In this document: positions 5,073 to 10,551 of the stretch, in pieces
How positions within the stretch are numbered: the stretch's first letter is position 1
How the letters are laid out: every line of letters begins with the position of its first letter
Assembly (NCBI GenBank): GCA_943354075.1
Contig: CALRBL010000011.1
Coordinates: 1-10,551, forward strand
Source: Candidatus Nomurabacteria bacterium
GTDB lineage: Bacteria > Patescibacteriota > Minisyncoccia > Phycocordibacterales > CALRBL01
Direction: 5' to 3'
Length of the DNA stretch: 10,551 bases
Program-made: the position numbers and the translations under genes
The notes under the pieces: generated by a model
The model's database searches: none
What the model was told of the DNA's origin: nothing
Seen by the model: only the letters and a program-made list of their open reading frames with translations

Positions 5073-7388
5073 ATGTCATTTTTAAACACGCTTTTCAAAA
5101 GCCACAGCCAAAAACAGCTTGATTCCTATAACCCATGGGTCAAAGAGGTAAATGAGTTTGAAGCCTCAATCAAGAGTCTTTCCGATGGGGAATTAAAGGC
5201 AAAAACTTCATATTTTAAAGAAGATCTCGCCAAAGGGAAGAGTTTGGACGATATTTTGCCTGAAGCATTCGCAGTGGTCAGAGAAGCCGCATATCGCACT
5301 TTGAAGCAGCGACATTTCGACGCGCAGATTCTCGGAGGTATCACTCTTCACAAAGGATCAATTGCTGAAATGAAAACAGGAGAAGGAAAGACGCTTGTTG
5401 CAACACTTCCTGCATACCTCAATGCACTCGAAGGAAAAGGTGTGCATGTGGTTACGGTGAATGATTATCTTTCTCGTCGTGATGCCGTGTGGATGGGACA
5501 AGTTTTTTCTTTCCTTGGTCTTTCTGTTGGAGTGTTGAATAGCGATGCTTCATATATATATGACACTACACACGTAGAGCTCGATGAGAATCGCGATCAA
5601 GTCGCGTCTTTCAAAGTTGTTCACGAGTTTCTTCGTCCATCATCACGACCCGAAGCATATGCTGCAGATATTACTTATGGAACCAACAATGAATTTGGTT
5701 TCGATTATCTTCGCGACAATATAGAGCGCGATCCCGCTCGCCTTCGTCAGCGCGATTATCATTATGCAATTGTGGACGAAATCGACTCCATCCTTATCGA
5801 CGAAGCCCGCACACCTCTTATTATTTCAATGCCGACCACTGAATCTGAGAACTTGTACGCAACTTTTGCAAAGATTGCTACAAAGATGAATGAGACAGAA
5901 GACTTTACTATCGACCTCAAATTCCGACAGATCGCCCTTACTGATGAGGGAATCAACAAAGCAGAAAAGCTTCTTGGTGTAGGAGACATATATACAGAGA
6001 AGGGAATCAAGTATGTGCACCACCTCGAAACAGCCGTACGTGCCAAGGCACTCTTCATTAAAGACAAGGAATATGTGGTCAAAGGAGACGAAGTCCTCAT
6101 TGTTGACGAATTTACCGGACGACTACAACCTGGACGAAGATGGTCTGAAGGACTTCACCAAGCAGTTGAAGCAAAAGAAGGTGTTCGTGTGCAGAGAGAA
6201 TCTCGTACCGCCGCAAGTATTACTTTCCAAAACTATTTCCGACTTTACAAAAAACTTTCTGGAATGACAGGAACTGCAACCACAAGTAAAGAAGAATTTC
6301 TCAAGGTATATAATCTTGATGTTATCGAAGTGCCCACACACCGCCCTATCGCTCGTATCGATCAGAATGATTTTATTTATCAAACTGAGAAAGGAAAATT
6401 CATCGCAATTGCTAAGAAAATAAAAGAACTCAACTTGAAAGGGCAGCCCGTGCTTGTTGGTACTGTTTCTATCGAGAAAAACGAATTGCTTGCCGATTAT
6501 CTTAAAAAAGAAGGGGTGACACATCAGATTCTCAATGCCAAACCTCAGTTTGCCGAAAGAGAAGGAGAAATTGTGGCAGCAGCAGGAAAAAAAGGTGCGG
6601 TGACTATTGCTACCAACATGGCAGGACGAGGTGTGGACATCAAATTGGGAGGACCAAACTCGAGCCCCGAGTTGTACGAAGAAGTGAAATCTCTTGGAGG
6701 ACTTTTTGTGCTTGGTACTGAGCGACATGAAGCACGTCGTATCGACAATCAGCTTCGCGGACGTTCCGGACGACAGGGAGATCCGGGAGAGACACAATTC
6801 TTTGTATCTCTTGAAGATGATCTTATGAAAGTGTTCGCGACCGATACTATCAAAAATATGATGGGACGATTCGGTATTCCTGAAGATGAGCCTATTCAAG
6901 CAGGAATGATTTCTCGAGGACTTGAGAATGCTCAGACCAAGATCGAAGGATTTCATTTTGATTCTCGAAAGAATGTTTTGAAATATGATGATGTGCTCTC
7001 AACTCAGCGCAATGCAGTATATGGACGTCGCAGAAAGATTCTTACAGGAACGGATGAAGAAGTAGTTGTTCTTTGGAATGATATTTATGAAAAGCGATCT
7101 GATGAAGAGAGGAAAGCGATCGATGAGAAAAAGGGAAGTATTCCCGAAAAGGATTTTGTTGATGTGCTTCGCCAAGTGATGTTGCAATCGATCGATATAT
7201 TCTGGACCGACCATCTTGAACTCATGGACCATACAAGACAGAGTGTAAATCTACGTGCGTATGGTCAGCGTGATCCGTTTGTCGAATATCGCCGTGAAGG
7301 ACTCCGACTCTACAAGGAAATGTTGCAGGCGTCTGAAGATGAAATAGCACGGATCATGATGCATTTGGAAATTACAAAAAAAGGTTAG
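5073..7388 (+). CDS. secA: Preprotein translocase ATPase SecA (compact form)
   Basis: 771 aa from ATG 5073, shorter than typical SecA (about 800-900 aa). SecA is the cytoplasmic motor that drives preproteins through SecYEG. Visible features: Walker A MKTGEGKT (100-107), TVNDYLSRRD (128-137), ADITYGTNNEFGFDYLRDN (198-216), Walker B VDEIDSILIDEARTPLIIS (234-252), the preprotein cross-linking region through SGMTGTA (396-402), TNMAGRGVDIKLGG (514-527; most SecAs have Thr where this has Val), and LRGRSGRQGDPG (561-572). The C-terminal WTDHLELMD and LRAYGQRDP motifs follow. Two oddities: an insertion of about 27 residues before EAYAADITYG, and a helical wing region about 50 residues shorter than in E. 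coli SecA. The C-terminal zinc-binding tail is absent. It is probably monocistronic, between a terminator and an inverted repeat that begins in its stop codon. Confidence 0.97.
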   Translation: MSFLNTLFKSHSQKQLDSYNPWVKEVNEFEASIKSLSDGELKAKTSYFKEDLAKGKSLDDILPEAFAVVREAAYRTLKQRHFDAQILGGITLHKGSIAEMKTGEGKTLVATLPAYLNALEGKGVHVVTVNDYLSRRDAVWMGQVFSFLGLSVGVLNSDASYIYDTTHVELDENRDQVASFKVVHEFLRPSSRPEAYAADITYGTNNEFGFDYLRDNIERDPARLRQRDYHYAIVDEIDSILIDEARTPLIISMPTTESENLYATFAKIATKMNETEDFTIDLKFRQIALTDEGINKAEKLLGVGDIYTEKGIKYVHHLETAVRAKALFIKDKEYVVKGDEVLIVDEFTGRLQPGRRWSEGLHQAVEAKEGVRVQRESRTAASITFQNYFRLYKKLSGMTGTATTSKEEFLKVYNLDVIEVPTHRPIARIDQNDFIYQTEKGKFIAIAKKIKELNLKGQPVLVGTVSIEKNELLADYLKKEGVTHQILNAKPQFAEREGEIVAAAGKKGAVTIATNMAGRGVDIKLGGPNSSPELYEEVKSLGGLFVLGTERHEARRIDNQLRGRSGRQGDPGETQFFVSLEDDLMKVFATDTIKNMMGRFGIPEDEPIQAGMISRGLENAQTKIEGFHFDSRKNVLKYDDVLSTQRNAVYGRRRKILTGTDEEVVVLWNDIYEKRSDEERKAIDEKKGSIPEKDFVDVLRQVMLQSIDIFWTDHLELMDHTRQSVNLRAYGQRDPFVEYRREGLRLYKEMLQASEDEIARIMMHLEITKKG

Positions 7389-7485
7389 CAGATATAAAAA
7401 AGAATACGGTAGTTATCTCTCGCTTGTTGGAAATAAATCTCCAAATGGCTCGATCTAACTACCGTATTCTTTTTTATATCTGCTA
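7386..7485. repeat. 100-bp element with perfect 30-bp inverted repeats between secA and uppP
   Basis: Arms 7386-7415 and 7456-7485 are exact reverse complements over 30 bp, separated by 40 nt. The left arm starts with the secA stop codon TAG and the right arm ends inside the -10 box of uppP. The loop holds a small nested hairpin (TTGGA 7427-7431 with TCCAA 7440-7444). The right arm contains a T-run (7469-7474) after the ACGGTAGTTA core stem, so it can act as a terminator for secA. The arms are longer than a terminator needs, so a MITE-like insertion or a cruciform is possible. No target-site duplication is seen. Confidence 0.88.
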
Positions 7486-7489
7486 TACT
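7481..7489 (+). promoter_or_regulatory. Extended -10 promoter of uppP, leaderless start
   Basis: TGCTATACT is a good extended -10 (TG, one base, TATACT at 7484-7489), 7 nt before ATG 7497. There is no clear -35, as is common for extended -10 promoters. The start site would coincide with the start codon. The element overlaps the last bases of the 30-bp inverted repeat. Confidence 0.6.
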
Positions 7490-7496
7490 ACCTCTT

Positions 7497-8282
7497 ATGG
7501 ATTTCCTTCACTCGATAATTTTAGGCATCGTGGAGGGTATCACTGAATTTCTTCCGATCTCCTCGACAGGGCATCTCATTCTCACTTCAAAACTTCTTTC
7601 TATTCCCGATTCAGAATTTCTGAAGAGTTTCGAAATCTTTATACAACTCGGTGCGATTCTTGCAGTTGTCTATTATTATCGTCGTACTATTTTTTCTGAT
7701 AACGGTGTATGGAAGAAAGTGCTCGCGGCATTTATTCCGACGGGTGTCATCGGCTTTGTGCTCTACCGTCTCGTTAAAGATTTTCTTCTTGGAAATGCTG
7801 TAGTTGTCGTCTACTCGCTGATTATCGGTGGTATTATTTTGATCGCATTTGAAATGTGGCAGAAAAAACGCGCGGAAAGTGGTGTCGTTCCACGCTTTAC
7901 AAGTGTTGCTGAAGTACCTTATCGGATCGCGGTCTTTTTAGGAATTGCTCAAGCTCTCGCGGTCATCCCCGGAGTTTCTCGTTCGGGAACCACTATTGTC
8001 GCGGGGCAATCCATGTCACTTTCTCGTAAGACCGTTGTCGAATTCTCTTTTCTCTTGGCCATTCCTACTATGCTTGCAGCAACTGCCCTCGATCTTCTCG
8101 AGAGTGCGTGGTCGTTCGGAGCTCAGGAGGTCTTCCTGTTGTTTGTTGGTTTTGCGGTTTCTTTCATCGTGGCACTTGCGGTTATTAAGTGGTTGCTATC
8201 CTATGTACAGAACCACTCCTTCGTTGCATTCGGTATTTATCGTATAGTCATGGGACTGCTGTACCTACGCATCTTCCTGTAA
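7497..8282 (+). CDS. uppP: Undecaprenyl-diphosphatase UppP (BacA family)
   Basis: 261 aa, full length for the family. UppP removes a phosphate from undecaprenyl pyrophosphate at the cytoplasmic membrane, recycling the lipid carrier for peptidoglycan and other surface polymers; overproduction confers bacitracin resistance. The first signature, EGITEFLPISSTGHL (13-27), carries the catalytic Glu residues and His26. The second, PGVSRSGTT (158-166), carries the essential Arg162. Several hydrophobic helices are visible. ATG 7497 follows an extended -10 by 7 nt, so the start is firm despite the lack of a Shine-Dalgarno. It heads a rightward cluster with the AI-2E-family permease (12 nt downstream) and the MYG1-family gene. 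Confidence 0.96.
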   Translation: MDFLHSIILGIVEGITEFLPISSTGHLILTSKLLSIPDSEFLKSFEIFIQLGAILAVVYYYRRTIFSDNGVWKKVLAAFIPTGVIGFVLYRLVKDFLLGNAVVVVYSLIIGGIILIAFEMWQKKRAESGVVPRFTSVAEVPYRIAVFLGIAQALAVIPGVSRSGTTIVAGQSMSLSRKTVVEFSFLLAIPTMLAATALDLLESAWSFGAQEVFLLFVGFAVSFIVALAVIKWLLSYVQNHSFVAFGIYRIVMGLLYLRIFL

Positions 8283-8288
8283 TATAAT
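8283..8288 (+). promoter_or_regulatory. Perfect -10 hexamer TATAAT just before the AI-2E-family gene
   Basis: The consensus hexamer lies between the uppP stop and ATG 8295, 6 nt before the ATG. This is the same close spacing as at uppP and secG and suggests a second, leaderless start inside the cluster. There is no good -35, and the spacer is AT-rich, so chance is possible. Confidence 0.4.
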
Positions 8289-8294
8289 AATGTC

Positions 8295-9362
8295 ATGCCC
8301 ATACGCACTCCTTACACACGTCCAGAGACCTACTTTTTTCTCATTGTACTTATCTTAGTTGGATTACTTTCATTTCTCGTCTTCATGCCGTTTCTCTCAA
8401 CGATTGTTCTCGCTGCAACTTTTGCAGTGGTGGTTGCCCCAGGTCACAAAAAAATTGTTTCGATTGTGAGGGGAAGAAATACTCTCGGTTCTTTTATCAC
8501 CATTGTTGGTCTCGTTATCCTTATTATCGTTCCTCTCTTTCTTATCGCTGCGCAAGTATTCAACGAAGCGACAAGTGCCTATCATCACATCACTGCAGAA
8601 AACAGTAGCCTCACCTTCACTGTAGATGCTCTTCAGGATAGTTTTAATGCCCGCGTTGAAAGAATATTTCCGGGTGTTACTATCGATATTCGAAATTATG
8701 TTACAGCAGGATCGGCATGGCTTCTTCAAAATATCGGCGGATTCTTTTCGGGAACACTGAGTATCGGTCTCCGTCTTTTCCTTGGACTCTTTGCTCTCTA
8801 CTATTTCATCAAGGATGGTAAACGTTTTATTGAAATGTTTCAGGATCATAGTCCTATCCCTCGAGAACACACTGATGTGTTGGTTAAAAAAATGCGTACT
8901 TCAATTCGATCAATTATCGGAGGATCACTCGTTGTGGCTATCTGTCAGGGAGTGATCTCAGGAATTGGTTATGCGATATTTGGAATTCCAAATCCTGCAT
9001 TGTGGGGAACTATTACTGGACTTTCTGCGCTTATCCCTGGAGTGGGGACTTCTCTTGTTCTGATTCCTGCGGTGGTTTATACCTTTGTTACAGGGTCTCT
9101 CTTTGAAGGAATTGGTCTTGGTATCTGGGCGATCATCGCGGTTGGATTGCTCGACAATTTCCTCTCACCTAAACTTATTGGTAGTGGCATGAAGATTCAC
9201 CCACTTATTATTCTGTTCTCAATCATTGGAGGTCTTTCATTCTTTGGTCCCGAAGGGTTTATTCTTGGACCGCTTACCGTCTCACTTTTTATAGCACTCT
9301 TTGATATTTATCAATTGATAGTTAAGACGGAAGAAAAAGTCATACGGGAAGAAATGAAATGA
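8295..9362 (+). CDS. AI-2E family transporter (PerM/YdiK-like permease)
   Basis: 355 aa, normal for this integral membrane family. Members include TqsA (proposed AI-2 exporter), PerM and some sodium/proton antiporters; the substrate here is unknown. Layout: paired N-terminal helices (about 12-50), a third helix (about 65-88), a polar region (90-140), then helices from about 145 to the end. Family motifs in the C-terminal half are GLSALIPGVG (242-251), LLDNFLSPKLIG (285-296), HPLIILFSIIGG (302-313) and GPEGFILGP (318-326). It starts 12 nt after uppP, and its TGA stop overlaps the next gene's ATG (ATGA), so translation of the two is probably coupled. In bacteria this short of biosynthesis an AI-2 role should not be assumed from the name. 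Confidence 0.92.
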   Translation: MPIRTPYTRPETYFFLIVLILVGLLSFLVFMPFLSTIVLAATFAVVVAPGHKKIVSIVRGRNTLGSFITIVGLVILIIVPLFLIAAQVFNEATSAYHHITAENSSLTFTVDALQDSFNARVERIFPGVTIDIRNYVTAGSAWLLQNIGGFFSGTLSIGLRLFLGLFALYYFIKDGKRFIEMFQDHSPIPREHTDVLVKKMRTSIRSIIGGSLVVAICQGVISGIGYAIFGIPNPALWGTITGLSALIPGVGTSLVLIPAVVYTFVTGSLFEGIGLGIWAIIAVGLLDNFLSPKLIGSGMKIHPLIILFSIIGGLSFFGPEGFILGPLTVSLFIALFDIYQLIVKTEEKVIREEMK

Positions 9363-10246
9363 AGATAATCACTCACAGTGGCAATTTCCATCCGGATGAA
9401 GTGCTTGGGGTTGCAGCACTCCGTATTGTTTTTGGTAATGATGTAGAGATTGTGCGTACGCGTGATCTCAAAGCAATAGAAGAAAAATCTGCCGAAGATA
9501 TTGTTCTTGATGTGGGGATGAAATATCTTCCTGAAGAAAATCGTTTCGATCATCATCAAGAAGGTGGAGCAGGGAAGCGTGAAAACGGAATACCTTACGC
9601 ATCATTTGGTTTGATATGGAAAACATTTGGAGAGAAGATTTCTGGATCAAAACGCGCCGCGGATACTATTGAGGAAAAACTCGTACTCGCAATCGATGCG
9701 GCAGATAACGGTATCGACACCTATCAAAAAGCAAATAAACATTTTAAACCCTATCTTCTCGAAGGGGCTCTTATCTCTTTCCTTCCAACATGGCAAGAAA
9801 AAAATATCGATATTGATGGAGCATTTATGAACGCCGTAGCGCTTGCACAAGTACTTTTGAAAAGAGAGGTTGCTAAAGCAAAAGCATTTATCGATGGTGA
9901 AGAAGAAGTGGAGAAAGCCTATCACGAGGCTTCCGACAAACGCATTATTATGTTGGACAATACCTATTCTTGGCGTGATGTCCTCACAAAATATCCTGAA
10001 CCACTCTTTGTCATCATGAATGACGGAAAACAAACTACATGGGCAGTGTCAGCTATTCGAAAAGATGGTGTCAGTTTCCAAAGTAGAAAACTTTTTCCAG
10101 AAAGTTGGGCAGGGAAAACAGGAAGTGCTTTTGCGGAAGCTTCAGGAGTATCCGATGCAAATTTCTGTCACAACGGAAGATTTATTGCTGTTGCGAATTC
10201 TAAAGATGGTGCGCTCAAGCTCGCTTCTTTGGCGGTTGCTGCCTAG
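9359..10246 (+). CDS. MYG1/UPF0160 family protein (DHH-like metal-dependent hydrolase)
   Basis: 295 aa, about the length of the family's core. Visible motifs: THSGNFHPDEVLGVAAL (5-21) with His6, His11 and Asp13; Asp51 in LDVG; NRFDHHQEGG (61-70) with the DHH triad; AIDAADNGID (111-120); and a C-terminal CHNGRFIA (270-277) followed by the typical GALKLASLA end. These His/Asp clusters suggest a two-metal site. The eukaryotic homologue MYG1 is reported as a 3'-5' RNA exonuclease, and the bacterial role is not settled, so RNA or nucleotide phosphodiester hydrolysis is an inference. It begins within the AI-2E gene's stop (ATGA overlap) and ends before a hairpin at about 10271. It is complete, with no missing motif. 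Confidence 0.93.
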   Translation: MKIITHSGNFHPDEVLGVAALRIVFGNDVEIVRTRDLKAIEEKSAEDIVLDVGMKYLPEENRFDHHQEGGAGKRENGIPYASFGLIWKTFGEKISGSKRAADTIEEKLVLAIDAADNGIDTYQKANKHFKPYLLEGALISFLPTWQEKNIDIDGAFMNAVALAQVLLKREVAKAKAFIDGEEEVEKAYHEASDKRIIMLDNTYSWRDVLTKYPEPLFVIMNDGKQTTWAVSAIRKDGVSFQSRKLFPESWAGKTGSAFAEASGVSDANFCHNGRFIAVANSKDGALKLASLAVAA

Positions 10247-10270
10247 ATTTTATTTTAAAAATAGATGCGA

Positions 10271-10311
10271 AAAAGAGGCGACACCACAGTTGTGGCGCGC
10301 CGCTCTCTTTT
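10271..10311 (+). terminator. Probable terminator of the uppP, AI-2E, MYG1 cluster
   Basis: AAAAGAGGCG (10271-10280) pairs with CGCTCTCTTTT (10301-10311) with one bulged base. An inner CCAC/GTGG hairpin sits in the loop. The stem ends in a short T-run. An outer pairing of AATAGATGC (10260-10268) with GCATCTATT (10335-10343) could form an alternative larger fold. Confidence 0.6.
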
Positions 10312-10392
10312 ACCGCGTCTCGGTTTGATGCTAAGCATCTATTCAAGCACTTCAGTCCTTACTTTTTTCTCCACCACTAAATGCGCTGGAAA

Positions 10393-10438
10393 AGCTCGGG
10401 ATAAAGGACAAATACTTCATGTGAGTATTTCCTGAGCT
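10393..10438 (+). promoter_or_regulatory. Stem-loop just upstream of obgE
   Basis: The lower stem AGCTCGGG (10393-10400) pairs with CCTGAGCT (10431-10438) with one G-U pair. The upper stem AAATACT (10410-10416) pairs with AGTATTT (10424-10430) around a 7-nt loop. A 9-nt one-sided bulge lies between them. It sits directly before candidate -10 sequences (TATACA at 10441, or TGCTACATT at 10454), so it may be an operator-like DNA palindrome or part of a leader. The role is unknown. Confidence 0.4.
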
Positions 10439-10471
10439 ATTATACAATATCTGTGCTACATTTGAAGCATT

Positions 10472-10551
10472 ATGGCATTCGTAGATGAACTAAAAGTAAA
10501 TATTAAGTCAGGAAAAGGGGGCGACGGAGTCGTTAGGTGGCTTCATGAGAA
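10472..10551 (+). CDS. obgE: GTPase Obg/CgtA, N-terminal fragment (runs off the window)
   Basis: Only the first 26 codons are present. They read FVDELKVNIKSGKGGDG and then VVRWLHE, the start of the glycine-rich Obg fold (usual form FVDEVKI...AGDGGDG). Obg is a ribosome-associated GTPase involved in large-subunit assembly and stress responses. The GTPase domain lies beyond the window, so its integrity cannot be judged. ATG 10472 has no Shine-Dalgarno. A possible extended -10 (TG, C, TACATT at 10457-10462) lies 9 nt upstream, in line with the near-leaderless starts of other genes here. Confidence 0.9.
   Translation, partial: MAFVDELKVNIKSGKGGDGVVRWLHE

Noticed and set aside
6123..6956. A 277-codon open frame on the minus strand opposite secA
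   Set aside because: It is fully antisense to conserved SecA motifs, and its translation (Phe/Ser/His-rich) has no recognisable domain.

Overview
This window looks like a chromosomal segment of a Candidate Phyla Radiation / Patescibacteria (Parcubacteria-like) bacterium. Three things point that way. The proteins are compact and diverged. Almost no start codon has a Shine-Dalgarno sequence, and several starts lie 6 to 11 nt behind a -10 box. The mixture of an RNase J with a disordered N-terminal tail, a shortened SecA, an AI-2E family permease and a MYG1-family protein also fits. TGA is used as a stop (end of the substrate-binding protein gene, end of the AI-2E gene), so the genetic code is the standard bacterial one and not the TGA=Gly code of Gracilibacteria/Absconditabacteria. 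The lineage is an inference; there is no rRNA here.

Left part (1-650): a small REP-associated tyrosine transposase (RAYT, IS200-like HUH family). It is bracketed by two copies, in opposite orientation, of the same 38-bp palindrome. The right copy is read through as the last codons of the transposase. The element sits against the 3' end of the RNase J gene; the two convergent genes overlap by 4 bp.

Left operon, transcribed leftward (4467-646): secG, then an orphan family-5 (Opp/Dpp-type) substrate-binding protein with an N-terminal membrane anchor, then ribonuclease J. A clear sigma70-type promoter (TTGACT, 16 nt, TATACT) precedes secG and would give an essentially leaderless transcript.

Central intergenic region (4468-4934): about 470 bp, mostly very AT-rich. 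It holds a 76-bp stem-loop with 24-nt arms, a second AT-rich stem-loop, a perfect DnaA-box 9-mer and a probable rightward promoter. After it come a 22-codon, lysine-rich micro-ORF and a textbook intrinsic terminator.

Right part, transcribed rightward (5073-end): secA, a perfect 30-bp inverted repeat, then uppP (undecaprenyl-diphosphatase), an AI-2E/PerM-type permease and a MYG1-family DHH-like protein (the last two overlap by ATGA). A structured intergenic spacer follows, then the first 80 bases of obgE. Functionally the window mixes protein export (SecA, SecG), envelope lipid carrier recycling (UppP), RNA decay (RNase J) and ribosome-associated GTPase function (Obg). This is core housekeeping content interrupted by one mobile element. 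I see no defence island, CRISPR array, tRNA or prophage. The least explained items are the palindrome-encoded transposase tail, the lysine-rich micro-ORF, the long inverted repeats and the leaderless promoter pattern.
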